From: Proluteimonas flavola
GTDB taxonomy: Bacteria; Pseudomonadota; Gammaproteobacteria; Xanthomonadales; Xanthomonadaceae
Length of the DNA stretch: 48,485 bases
Reading direction: 5' to 3'
Assembly: GCF_021191705.1 (NCBI RefSeq)
Contig: NZ_JAIWPU010000022.1
Span: forward strand, 1 to 48,485
Part shown: piece by piece, positions 8,734 through 16,507 of the stretch
Position numbering within the stretch: position 1 is the stretch's first letter
How the letters are laid out: each line of letters opens with the position of its first letter
Translations under genes and position numbers: made by a program
Notes under the pieces: model-generated
The model's database searches: none
What the model saw: only the letters and a program-made list of their open reading frames with translations
What the model was told of the DNA's origin: nothing

Positions 8734-10467
8734 GTGAATGCGGTGCTCGAGGATTCCCCAGCGGCGCCCGATACGCCCGAGACGCGCATCGTCGCGCGCC
8801 TGCGCGCCAGCGGCCGGCTCAAGGATGTCGACCTGGCGCGCGCGCAGCGCCTGCACGCCGAAGCCGGCGGCAGCCTGCTGACCCTGCTCGGACGGCTGGG
8901 CCTGGTGTCGGAGCGCGACCATGCCGAAGCCTGCGCCGCCGAACTCGGCCTGCAACTGCTCGGCGCCAGATCCGTGCCGGAAGATCCCCCGGAACTCGTC
9001 GATGGCGCGCAGCCGTTGTCGGTGCGCTTCCTGCGCCAGTTCCACGTGCTGCCGATCGGCGAACGCCGCGGCTGCCTGCACGTGTGGATGTCCGATCCGC
9101 ACGACGACTACGCGCTGGACGCGGTGCGGCTGGCGACCGGCTGCGACATCGCGCCCGCCGTGGGCCTGCGCTCGGAGATCGACGATCTGATCGAACGCTG
9201 GTACGGCCAGGGCCGCAGCGCGATGGGCACCATCATCGAATCGGCCGACGGCGAAGGCGGCGGCGATGTCGACGACGTCGAGCACCTGCGCGACCTCGCG
9301 TCCGAGGCGCCGGTGATCCGGCTGGTGAACCTGGTGATCCAGCGCGCGGTCGAACTGCGCGCGTCCGACATCCACATCGAACCCTTCGAGAGCCGGCTGA
9401 AAGTACGCTACCGCGTCGACGGCGTGCTGATCGACGGCGAAAGCCCACCGGTGAACCTGACCGCCGCGGTGATCAGCCGCATCAAGATCATGGCGCGGCT
9501 CAACATCGCCGAGCGCCGCCTGCCGCAGGACGGCCGCATCATGCTGCGCGTGCAGGGCAAGGAACTCGACCTGCGCGTCTCCACGATGCCGACCGCGCAC
9601 GGCGAGAGCGTGGTGATGCGTCTGCTCGACCGCGAGACGGTGGTGTTCGATTTCTACCGGCTCGGCTTCACCGACGAATTCCTGCCGCAGTTCAACAAGG
9701 TGCTCGACCAGCCGCACGGCATCCTGCTGGTCACCGGCCCGACCGGCTCGGGCAAGACGACGACGCTCTACACCGCGCTCTCGCAGCTCAACACGCCCGA
9801 CGTCAAGATCATCACCGTCGAGGATCCGGTCGAGTACCAGATCGAGGGCATCAACCAGATCCAGGCCAAGCCGCAGATCGGCCTCGATTTCGCCCACGCG
9901 CTGCGCTCGATCGTCCGCCAGGATCCGGACATCATCATGATCGGCGAAATGCGCGACCTGGAAACCGCGCGCATCGCGATCCAGTCGGCGCTGACCGGCC
10001 ATCTCGTGCTCAGCACCCTGCACACCAACAACGCCGCCGGCGGCATTACCCGCATGCTCGACATGGGCGTCGAGGATTACCTGCTGACCTCGACCGTCAA
10101 CGGCATCCTCGCCCAGCGCCTGGTGCGCAGGCTCGAGCCTGCGCATCGCGTGCGCTATGCCGCGTCGCCGGAGGAGATCGAGCGCTTCGAGCTGCGGCGC
10201 TTCCAGCCCGAGGGCGAAATCGTGCTGTATCGCCCGGGCCCGTCGGCCGGCGCGCCCACCGGTTATCTCGGCCGCACCACGATCGTCGAGTTCCTGGTCA
10301 TGAACGACACACTGCGCCGCGCGGTGATGCGCCACGCCGGCATGGGCGAACTCGAACAGCTCGCCCGCGAGTCCGGAATGCGCACGATGTACGAGGACGG
10401 CATCCTCAAGGCGCTGGCGGGTGAGACGACGATCGAGGAAGTGCTGCGGGTGACGGAGGAGGCGTGA
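8734..10467 (+). CDS. gspE: Type II secretion ATPase GspE (XpsE-like)
   Basis: A 577-residue hexameric cytoplasmic ATPase that powers pseudopilus assembly. It has an N-terminal N1 domain (GspE/PilB type, about 15-150) that docks to GspL. In the motor, Walker A is GPTGSGKT (about 335-342), the Asp box is DIHIEP, Walker B is DIIMIGEMRDLETA and the His box is HLVLSTLHTN. The start is GTG. In the C-terminal part, where many GspE proteins carry a four-cysteine zinc motif, there is no cysteine at all (about residues 460-530). The motif appears to be lost, as I recall for Xanthomonas-type ATPases. It is the first gene of the gsp operon, but gspF does not follow directly because a GIY-YIG cassette intervenes. 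Confidence 0.95.
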   Translation: MNAVLEDSPAAPDTPETRIVARLRASGRLKDVDLARAQRLHAEAGGSLLTLLGRLGLVSERDHAEACAAELGLQLLGARSVPEDPPELVDGAQPLSVRFLRQFHVLPIGERRGCLHVWMSDPHDDYALDAVRLATGCDIAPAVGLRSEIDDLIERWYGQGRSAMGTIIESADGEGGGDVDDVEHLRDLASEAPVIRLVNLVIQRAVELRASDIHIEPFESRLKVRYRVDGVLIDGESPPVNLTAAVISRIKIMARLNIAERRLPQDGRIMLRVQGKELDLRVSTMPTAHGESVVMRLLDRETVVFDFYRLGFTDEFLPQFNKVLDQPHGILLVTGPTGSGKTTTLYTALSQLNTPDVKIITVEDPVEYQIEGINQIQAKPQIGLDFAHALRSIVRQDPDIIMIGEMRDLETARIAIQSALTGHLVLSTLHTNNAAGGITRMLDMGVEDYLLTSTVNGILAQRLVRRLEPAHRVRYAASPEEIERFELRRFQPEGEIVLYRPGPSAGAPTGYLGRTTIVEFLVMNDTLRRAVMRHAGMGELEQLARESGMRTMYEDGILKALAGETTIEEVLRVTEEA

Positions 10468-10489
10468 TGGCCTGGACGTCGACGCGAAC

Positions 10490-10597
10490 GTCGCTGGATT
10501 CCCGCCTGCGCGGGAATGACGACGATTTGCGAAGCGACCGAAACATGCATGCCCCGGCCATGCCCCGTCATTCCCGCGCAGGCGGGAATCCAGCGAC
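10490..10597. repeat. REPIN-like doublet, left
   Basis: Two arms, 10490-10521 and 10566-10597, are perfect reverse complements over 32 bases with a 44-base spacer. Each arm itself contains the palindrome ATTCCCGC-CTGC-GCGGGAAT or its complement. The arms read CTGGATTCCCGC...GGGAATGAC outward in, a family widespread in proteobacterial intergenic regions. Confidence 0.92.
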
Positions 10598-10662
10598 TTT
10601 GCTTCTCGGACATGCCGTTGCGGCGCCCGGCCGTCCACACCTCAAGGAAGAGGCCCCCGGAC

Positions 10663-10956
10663 ATGGACAGACAGCCCTGCGTCTACCTGCTCGCAAGCGA
10701 CCGCAACGGCACCCTGTATCTCGGCGTTACATCCAACCTGGTGCAGCGTGTCTGGCAGCATCGGACATCCGCAACGGACGGCTTCAGTGCGCGCTACAAA
10801 GTTCATCGCCTGGTCTGGTTCGAGATGCATGAGACGATGGAATCGGCGATCGTGCGAGAGAAACGGATCAAGAAGTGGAGCCGGGCGTGGAAGATCGAGT
10901 TGATCGAGGCGACGAATCCGTATTGGCGGGATCTGTGGGACGACATTCTCGTGTGA
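10663..10956 (+). CDS. Single-domain GIY-YIG nuclease
   Basis: A 97-residue protein made of one GIY-YIG endonuclease-like domain and nothing else. The signature is present as VYLLAS (residues 7-12) followed by LYLGVT (about 18-23). A conserved Arg (NLVQRVWQH, about 32), a His and a downstream Glu (ESAIVREKRIKKW, about 60-72) fill the usual catalytic and helix positions. Proteins of this size belong to the YhbQ/UPF0213-like group, most uncharacterised. The start at 10663 is chosen because the upstream open frame runs through the left repeat doublet. It is flanked on both sides by inverted-repeat doublets and interrupts the gsp operon, suggesting a role in spread of the repeats. That link is a hypothesis. 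Confidence 0.88.
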   Translation: MDRQPCVYLLASDRNGTLYLGVTSNLVQRVWQHRTSATDGFSARYKVHRLVWFEMHETMESAIVREKRIKKWSRAWKIELIEATNPYWRDLWDDILV

Positions 10957-10982
10957 CCCGCGCCGTGTATGCGGAAAGTCTG

Positions 10983-11094
10983 AAGGCGCTGGATTCCCGC
11001 GTACGCGGGAATGACGGGCGTGAGGAATTTTCGACTGGCGGGCGCATTGCCATTGATCAACGTCATTCCCGCGTACGCGGGAATCCAGCGCCTT
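10983..11094. repeat. REPIN-like doublet, right
   Basis: Two arms, 10983-11016 and 11061-11094, are perfect reverse complements over 34 bases with a 44-base spacer. The palindromic core is ATTCCCGC-GTAC-GCGGGAAT, so it is the same family as the left doublet but with GTAC instead of CTGC at the centre. Confidence 0.92.
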
Positions 11095-11158
11095 GCCTCG
11101 CAGACCGTGACAGCATCCTGACTCGCCAAGCCGCTTCGATTTCCTGACGTCAGCCCCC

Positions 11159-12376
11159 ATGCCCCTCTACCGCTACAAAGCCCTCAACACCCGCGGCGAG
11201 ACACTCGACGGCACGATGGATGCCGCCAGCGAAGCCGAGGTCGCGCTGCGGCTGCAGGAGCAGGGGCATCTGCCGGTGGAGGCGCGGCCGGCCAGCGAGG
11301 CGCGGGCGGTGGAGGACTGGAAGGCGCTGTTCAAGCCGAAACCCTTTTCGGGCCAGCGGCTGGTGCAGTTCACCCAGCAGCTGGCGACGCTGCTCAACGC
11401 GGGCCAGCCGCTCGATCGTGCACTGACGATCCTGCTCGATCTCCCCGAAGAACCCGAAGCCAAGCGCACGATCACCGAGCTGCGCGATGCGGTACGTGGC
11501 GGCGTATCGCTGTCGACGGCGCTCGAACGCCAGCACGGCACGTTCTCGCGGCTGTACGTGAACATGGTGCGCGCCGGCGAAGCGGGTGGCAGCCTCGAAG
11601 ACACGCTGCAACGCCTCGCCGATTACCTCGAAAGCGCGCGCCTGTTGCGCGGACGCGTGGTCAACGCGCTGATCTATCCGGCGATCCTGATCGTCATGGT
11701 CGGCGCGTCGCTGATGTTCCTGCTCGGCTACGTGGTGCCGCAGTTCGCGGCGATGTACGACAGCCTGGATGCCGAACTGCCGGTGTTCACGAAGATCGTG
11801 CTCGGTCTGGGCGAGTTCGTGCGCGACTGGTGGATCCTGATGCTGGCGGTACCGGTGATCGCGATCTACGCCTTCGTGCTGAAGTTGCGCGATGCGCGGT
11901 TCCGGCTGCGGTTCGACGGCTGGCTGCTGCAGCGGCGGATCTTCGGGCCGCTGGTCGCGCGCATCGAGACCGCGCGCATTGCCCGCACGCTCGGCACGCT
12001 GTTGCGCAATGGCGTGCCGCTGATCGCGGCGCTGGGCATCGGCCGCAAGGTGCTCGGCAATCTGGCGCTGTCGGCGGATGTCGAAGCCGCGGAAGGCGAG
12101 GTCAAGAACGGCGTCGGCCTGTCGACGGCGCTGGGGCGCGGCAAGCGCTTTCCGCGGCTCGCCATCCAGATGATCCAGGTCGGCGAGGAATCCGGCGCGC
12201 TCGATGCGATGCTGCTCAAGACCGCGGACACCTTCGACCAGCAGACCGGCACCTCGCTCGACCGCATGCTCGCCGCGCTGGTACCGGCGATCACGATGCT
12301 GCTCGCGCTGGTGGTGATGGTGGTGATCCTCGCGGTGCTGGTGCCGATCTACGACCTGACCAGCGTCATCGGCTAG
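11159..12376 (+). CDS. gspF: Type II secretion inner-membrane platform protein GspF
   Basis: A 405-residue polytopic platform protein that couples the GspE motor to pseudopilin extraction. The N-terminus PLYRYKALNTRGETLDG is the family hallmark. Two homologous T2SSF domains follow (about 70-195 and 270-395), each with a cytoplasmic helical bundle and closing transmembrane segments near 170-195, 225-245 and 375-395. The FTQQLATLLNAGQPL segment and its second copy IARTLGTLLRNGVPL are visible. Because the cassette sits immediately upstream, its transcription must read through the repeat hairpins or start nearby. Confidence 0.96.
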   Translation: MPLYRYKALNTRGETLDGTMDAASEAEVALRLQEQGHLPVEARPASEARAVEDWKALFKPKPFSGQRLVQFTQQLATLLNAGQPLDRALTILLDLPEEPEAKRTITELRDAVRGGVSLSTALERQHGTFSRLYVNMVRAGEAGGSLEDTLQRLADYLESARLLRGRVVNALIYPAILIVMVGASLMFLLGYVVPQFAAMYDSLDAELPVFTKIVLGLGEFVRDWWILMLAVPVIAIYAFVLKLRDARFRLRFDGWLLQRRIFGPLVARIETARIARTLGTLLRNGVPLIAALGIGRKVLGNLALSADVEAAEGEVKNGVGLSTALGRGKRFPRLAIQMIQVGEESGALDAMLLKTADTFDQQTGTSLDRMLAALVPAITMLLALVVMVVILAVLVPIYDLTSVIG

Positions 12377-12395
12377 GTTCAGCGACGCGGCGGCA

Positions 12396-12401
12396 TACAA
12401 T
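12396..12401 (+). promoter_or_regulatory. Candidate -10 box before gspG
   Basis: TACAAT overlaps the upstream-most possible ATG of gspG (12400). If it is a -10 element, that ATG cannot be the start, and the ATG at 12433 falls at the usual 30-40 base distance. Confidence 0.35.
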
Positions 12402-12432
12402 GCGGACCAGACTCTTGAGCGAGGCAATGTCG

Positions 12433-12870
12433 ATGCAGCACATCCGCAGGTCGCGTCCCCTCGGCAGCCCGCGCAGCGCGCAGGGCGGCTTCAGCCTGAT
12501 CGAGATCATCCTCGTCGTCGTGCTGATCGGCGGCATCGTCGCGTTCGCCGCGACCCGCATCCTCGGCGGCGGCGATCGCGCGCGCGTGAACCTGGCCAAG
12601 GCGCAGGTGCAGACGCTGGCCGAAAAAGTGCACCAGTACGAGATGGACACCGGCACGCTGCCCAATTCACTGGGCGATCTCGTCACCCCGCCCGGCGGCG
12701 CCAGCGGCTGGCTCGGCCCGTATGCGAAGGATGCCGAACTGCGCGATCCGTGGAACACGCCCTACGAGTTCGCCGTGCCGGGCAACAGCCAGCCGTTCGA
12801 CATCGTCAGCTACGGCGCCGACCGCAAGCCGGGCGGCGACAGCGTGAACGCCGATATCCGCTACGAATAA
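12433..12870 (+). CDS. gspG: Type II secretion major pseudopilin GspG
   Basis: A 145-residue pre-pseudopilin that forms the body of the periplasmic pseudopilus. The prepilin peptidase site is GG|FSLIEIILVVVL near residue 16, with Glu at +5 after cleavage and one N-terminal transmembrane helix. The C-terminal part has the family's GP(Y)...DPW(N)TPYEF and D..SYGADRKPGGD segments, the latter typical of the calcium-binding loop. In-frame ATGs exist at 12400, 12427 and 12433. I prefer 12433 because GAGG at 12421-12424 is 8 bases away. Its cognate prepilin peptidase is not in this window. Confidence 0.94.
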   Translation: MQHIRRSRPLGSPRSAQGGFSLIEIILVVVLIGGIVAFAATRILGGGDRARVNLAKAQVQTLAEKVHQYEMDTGTLPNSLGDLVTPPGGASGWLGPYAKDAELRDPWNTPYEFAVPGNSQPFDIVSYGADRKPGGDSVNADIRYE

Positions 12871-12907
12871 GCGGTCCGCGCGCCGTGGCAACCGGCGCCG
12901 ATGATGC

Positions 12908-12913
12908 TAGATT
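12908..12913 (+). promoter_or_regulatory. Candidate -10 box before gspH
   Basis: TAGATT lies 37 bases before the gspH ATG, within the only sizeable gap (80 bases) between G and H. Confidence 0.3.
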
Positions 12914-12950
12914 CCGGGGCTGCTCCCGCTCCGGAACGTCGCCGCGCCAG

Positions 12951-13415
12951 ATGTCGCATCGCATCGCCAGGGTCCGCGGTTTCTCGCTGCTCGAAGTGCT
13001 GCTGGTCGTCGGCCTGATCGCCGTGACCGGCGTGCTGGCGGCGGCCGCGATGGGCGGCGGCTTCGATCGCATCGCGTGGCAGTCCACGAGCAAGACCATC
13101 GCCGCGCAGCTGCGCTACACGCGTGCGCAGGCGATCTCGACCGGCCAGACGCAGCGCTTCGTGATCGACCCGCAGGCGCGCACCTGGCAGGCGCCCAATG
13201 GCCGCCACGGCACGATTCCCGAACCGCTCGCGGTCGAGTTCACCGGTGCGCGCGAAGTGCAGGCGAACGACAACGAAGGCGCGATCCTGTTCTTCGCCGA
13301 TGGCGCGGCCACGGGCGGCCGCGTGCGTGTGCTGCTGCGCGACGCCGCGTGGCAGGTCGACGTGGCCTGGCTGACCGGCGAGGTGCGGCTCTCGCGCGGG
13401 AACGCCAACGAATGA
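12951..13415 (+). CDS. gspH: Type II secretion minor pseudopilin GspH
   Basis: A 154-residue minor pseudopilin. The prepilin cleavage motif is RG|FSLLEVLLVVGLIAVTG (Gly at about residue 10), followed by a single transmembrane helix and a GspH-type beta-rich domain ending in DVAWLTGEVRL. It joins the tip complex linking the GspG fibre to GspI/J/K. Its stop overlaps the gspI start (ATGA at 13412-13415). Confidence 0.93.
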   Translation: MSHRIARVRGFSLLEVLLVVGLIAVTGVLAAAAMGGGFDRIAWQSTSKTIAAQLRYTRAQAISTGQTQRFVIDPQARTWQAPNGRHGTIPEPLAVEFTGAREVQANDNEGAILFFADGAATGGRVRVLLRDAAWQVDVAWLTGEVRLSRGNANE

Positions 13416-13837
13416 GCAGCCGTGGCCAGCGCGGCTACACGCTGATCGAGGTCATCGTGGCCTTCGCCGTGCTGGGCATCGCGCTGATGCTGTTGCTCGG
13501 CACGCTGTCGAACGGCACGCGCCAGGTGCGCTGGGCCGCGGATTCCGGACGCGCGGCGCTGCATGCGCAGTCGCTGCTGGATGGCATCGGGATCGAGATC
13601 CCGGTGGTGCCGGGGGGCATCACTGGCGAATTCGAAGACGGGCGGTATCGCTGGGCGCTGGAGATCGTGCCGTACGTCGATCCGGCGATGCCGCCGGCGC
13701 TGCTCGATCCGTCCGGGCCGCAGTTGTTCGAAATCGCGCTCAGCGTCGACTGGGGCGAACGCGGTCCGCGCGAACGCCTGCAGGTCCACACGCTGCGGCT
13801 GCGTCAGCCCGATGCGTTCGGGGTGCCGACGCCATGA
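13412..13837 (+). CDS. gspI: Type II secretion minor pseudopilin GspI
   Basis: A 141-residue minor pseudopilin of the tip complex. The cleavage site RG|YTLIEVIVAFAVLGIAL starts at about residue 9, with Tyr replacing the usual Phe at +1. A short globular domain follows. It is coupled at both ends by ATGA overlaps, with gspH upstream and gspJ downstream. GspI normally nucleates the I-J-K tip, which the adjacent genes supply. Confidence 0.9.
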   Translation: MSSRGQRGYTLIEVIVAFAVLGIALMLLLGTLSNGTRQVRWAADSGRAALHAQSLLDGIGIEIPVVPGGITGEFEDGRYRWALEIVPYVDPAMPPALLDPSGPQLFEIALSVDWGERGPRERLQVHTLRLRQPDAFGVPTP

Positions 13838-14469
13838 AGAACACGCGCGGTTTCACCCTGATCGAAGTGCTGCTGGCGACGGTGTTGCTGGCGGCCGGAC
13901 TCGCATTGGCGCTGACCACGTTGCGCGCCGCGACCGCGACCGTCGATCGCGGCGAGGCATTGTCGCAGCGCAGCGAGCGTATGCGCGCGGTCGAAGGCTT
14001 CCTGCGCCGGCGCATCGCGTCCGCGCAGCAGATCGCGTTCCAGACCGACGGCAACACCGGCGAGATCTCGCAGTTCGTCGGCGAGCCGCAGCGCCTGCGC
14101 TTCGTCGCCGATCTGCCGAACTATCTGGGCCAGGGCGGGCCGCATCTGCACGACATCGCAGTCGACGAGGCGCGCGGCGCGCAGCGCCTGACGGTCGCGT
14201 TCGGCATGGTGATGACCGGCCGCACGATCGAACCGCCGAACCCGCGCCCGCCCGAACCGCTGGTCGACGATCTGGTCGAACTGCGGATGCGCTATCGCGG
14301 CTTCGATGAAACCGGCGCGCTCGGCGAGTGGCAGGAACGCTGGGGACCGGCCGCCTTGCCGTTGCAGGTCGAAGTGCAGATCGAGACCGGACGCGACGGC
14401 GCCTGGCCGACGCTCGTGGTCACGCTGCCGCAGGGCACGGGGCAGGCCGCGCCGGTGGCGATGCAATGA
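13834..14469 (+). CDS. gspJ: Type II secretion minor pseudopilin GspJ
   Basis: A 211-residue minor pseudopilin. The prepilin motif is RG|FTLIEVLLATVLLAAGLAL at about residue 6, and the large periplasmic domain suits its place in the I-J-K tip. ATGA overlaps link it to gspI and gspK. Length is typical of the family. Confidence 0.92.
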   Translation: MKNTRGFTLIEVLLATVLLAAGLALALTTLRAATATVDRGEALSQRSERMRAVEGFLRRRIASAQQIAFQTDGNTGEISQFVGEPQRLRFVADLPNYLGQGGPHLHDIAVDEARGAQRLTVAFGMVMTGRTIEPPNPRPPEPLVDDLVELRMRYRGFDETGALGEWQERWGPAALPLQVEVQIETGRDGAWPTLVVTLPQGTGQAAPVAMQ

Positions 14470-15323
14470 GTGCGCCCGCACATCGCGGGGCCGCGCTGCT
14501 GCTGGTGCTGTGGCTGATCACGCTGCTGGCGGCGCTGGTGGGTGCCTTCGCGCTGACCGCGCGCATCGAACAGCAGCAGGGCCGCGTGCTCAGCCGCGGC
14601 GTCGCTGGCGACCAGGCCGCGCGCGCGGGTCTGGAATACGCCTTGACCCGGCTGGCGATGGACGACCCCGCGCTGCAGTGGCAGCCCGACGGACGTCCCT
14701 ACGCGTGGCGGTTCCGCGACATCGACGTGGAACTGCGGGTCGTCGACGAGACCGGCAAGGTCGATCTCAATGCCGCCGACGGCCTGCTGCTCGCCGCGCT
14801 GCTGCAGACCACCGGCGCCGAGCAGCGCGTCGCGGTGCAGGTCGCCGGCGCGATCGTCGACTGGCGCGACGGCGACGATTTCGTGCAGGTCACCGGCGGC
14901 GCGGAAGCCGCGGATTACGCCAGCGCGGGGCGGCCCTATGGCGCCAAGAACGCGCCGTTCGAAAGCGTCGCCGAAGTCGAGCAGGTGCTCGGCATGACGC
15001 CAGAGCTGTACGAGGCGGTCGCGCCGTATCTGACGATCCACAGCCGGCTGCCGGCGCCGGATCCGCAGTTCGCCGCCGCGCCGGTGCTGCAGGCGATGGG
15101 CGTGGAGGCCGATCCGATCCTCGCGGCCCGCGAGGCGACGACGGCGCAGCTGATGGGCGCCCTGCTGGGTGGCGGCAGCGGCACGTATAGTATCGAGAGC
15201 CGGGCGCGGCTTCCGGAGGGACGGACCGCGCGGCTGCGTGCAGTCGTCAGGACCGGCGGTGGCGCCGTACCGGGCACGGCCTACACCGTGCTGCGTTGGG
15301 AGGAAGGAGCGTCACCACGATGA
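14466..15323 (+). CDS. gspK: Type II secretion minor pseudopilin GspK
   Basis: A 285-residue, large minor pseudopilin that caps the pseudopilus. The cleavage region is HRG|AALLLVLWLITLLAAL, and as usual for GspK it lacks Glu at +5. The alpha-helical insert domain is recognisable from DLNAADGLLLAALL and the IVDWRDGDD segment, which resembles the metal-binding helix-hairpin region. It overlaps gspJ (ATGA) and gspL. An unusual TATAGT hexamer sits inside the gene at 15186-15191 but is far from any start. Confidence 0.92.
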   Translation: MSAPAHRGAALLLVLWLITLLAALVGAFALTARIEQQQGRVLSRGVAGDQAARAGLEYALTRLAMDDPALQWQPDGRPYAWRFRDIDVELRVVDETGKVDLNAADGLLLAALLQTTGAEQRVAVQVAGAIVDWRDGDDFVQVTGGAEAADYASAGRPYGAKNAPFESVAEVEQVLGMTPELYEAVAPYLTIHSRLPAPDPQFAAAPVLQAMGVEADPILAAREATTAQLMGALLGGGSGTYSIESRARLPEGRTARLRAVVRTGGGAVPGTAYTVLRWEEGASPR

Positions 15324-16507
15324 TGTCCGCAACACCCGCACCCCCGGCCGAGCGCGCGCCCGGTCGCCGCACATGGCGCCTGGATGGCCGCACCTCGGCG
15401 CGCGTCCGGATGTTCCTGTCGTGGTGGGGCGCAGCGCTGTCGGCCTGGTTGCCGGCGCGCGTGCGCGAACTGTTCGGTCTCGCCAGCCGTCGCCTGCTGC
15501 TGGTCGGCAATGGCGGCGACATCGCCTTGCGGTTGCAGGACGCCGACGGCGTGCGCGATCTGGCGAGCGTGCCGCGTGCCGCGTTCGACGCCGCCGCCGG
15601 CGATCCGCTGGCCGCCCTGCTCGCGCCGCGCACGATCGATCTGCCGCGCTGGCTGCTGCTGCCCGCGCGTACCGGTCTGCGTCGGCGCCTGACCCTGCCC
15701 GAAGCCGCCGGCGATCGCCTGCGCGATGTGCTCGGCTTCGAGATCGACCGGCAGACGCCGTTCGCCGCCGCCGATGTGCGCTACGACCACCGTGTGCTCG
15801 GCCGGCGCGGCGATGGCCAGATCGACGTGGAGCTGGTGGTCGTGCCGCGCGCTGCGATCGACGCGCAGCTTGCCGCACTCGGCCCGCTGGCGCCGATGCT
15901 GGCCGGCATCGATCTCGCCGGCGACACCGGCCCGCTGGGCGTCAACCTGATCGACGACGCACGCCGTCGCCGCCGCGAGGATCCGCAGCGGCGCGTGCAA
16001 CTGCTGATCCTCGGCATCGCGGTGCTGCTGACCGCGTTCGGCCTGTGGCAGATGCGCGAGAACCGCAGTGCCGCCGCCGATGCACTGGAAACACGCGTCG
16101 CTGCAGAAGCCACGCGTGCGCGCGCGGCCTCGGCGCAGCGCCAGCAACTGACCGACCTGCGCGAAGGCATGGCCTTCCTGCAGGCGCAGCGCGCCGCGCG
16201 TCCGCTGACGGTCGCAGTGCTCGACGAACTCGCGCGCCGGCTGCCGGATTCCACGTCGCTTGAGAAGGCCGCGATCGAAGGCGACCGCGTGTTGCTGATC
16301 GGCCTGAGCACCGAAGCCTCGGCGCTGGTCGGGCACCTGTCGGGCTCCACGCTGTGGCGCGCGCCCGCGCTCGCCGGCGCGCTGCAGAACGATCCGCGCA
16401 CGCGCGCCGACCGCTTCACCCTGACCGCCGAACTCGTGCCGCCCGCGGCTGCGCCGGCGTCCGCATCCCCCCCACAGGAGCCCGTGCGTGCGGACGATGC
16501 CCGATAG
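15320..16507 (+). CDS. gspL: Type II secretion protein GspL
   Basis: A 395-residue bitopic inner-membrane protein that recruits GspE to the platform. The cytoplasmic actin-like part runs from about 55 to 215 (RRLLLVGNGGDIALRL, then VLGFEIDRQTPF, typical of the GspL/PilM fold). One transmembrane helix lies near 230-248 (LLILGIAVLLTAFGLW). The periplasmic PilN-like domain at about 290-385 contains VAVLDELARRLPDSTSLE. An excellent ribosome binding site, AGGAAGGAG at 15301-15309, supports the ATG at 15320. The N-terminal 50 residues are basic and Pro-rich. It overlaps gspM by 20 bases. Confidence 0.92.
   Translation: MMSATPAPPAERAPGRRTWRLDGRTSARVRMFLSWWGAALSAWLPARVRELFGLASRRLLLVGNGGDIALRLQDADGVRDLASVPRAAFDAAAGDPLAALLAPRTIDLPRWLLLPARTGLRRRLTLPEAAGDRLRDVLGFEIDRQTPFAAADVRYDHRVLGRRGDGQIDVELVVVPRAAIDAQLAALGPLAPMLAGIDLAGDTGPLGVNLIDDARRRRREDPQRRVQLLILGIAVLLTAFGLWQMRENRSAAADALETRVAAEATRARAASAQRQQLTDLREGMAFLQAQRAARPLTVAVLDELARRLPDSTSLEKAAIEGDRVLLIGLSTEASALVGHLSGSTLWRAPALAGALQNDPRTRADRFTLTAELVPPAAAPASASPPQEPVRADDAR

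Larger units (their letters stand above)
10490..11094. mobile_element. Candidate mobile cassette: GIY-YIG gene between two inverted-repeat doublets
   Basis: A roughly 600-bp block separates gspE from gspF, whereas every other junction in this operon overlaps or is short. It consists of an inverted-repeat doublet, a 97-residue GIY-YIG nuclease gene, and a second doublet of the same family. The architecture resembles REPINs (paired REP palindromes), but with a nuclease gene in place of a RAYT transposase. A near-repeat, CCTGGACGTC before the cassette (10471-10480) and CCTGACGTC after it (11143-11151), might mark the insertion point. That is inference only. Confidence 0.55.

Noticed and set aside
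10490..11094. CRISPR array from four similar repeats
   Set aside because: The repeats are palindromic, alternate in orientation and are separated by a gene; there are no regular spacers and no cas genes.
12400..12432. Upstream ATGs (12400, 12427) as the gspG start
   Set aside because: The first overlaps a TACAAT box and the second is only 2 bases from GAGG; 12433 has proper spacing. Confidence is moderate.
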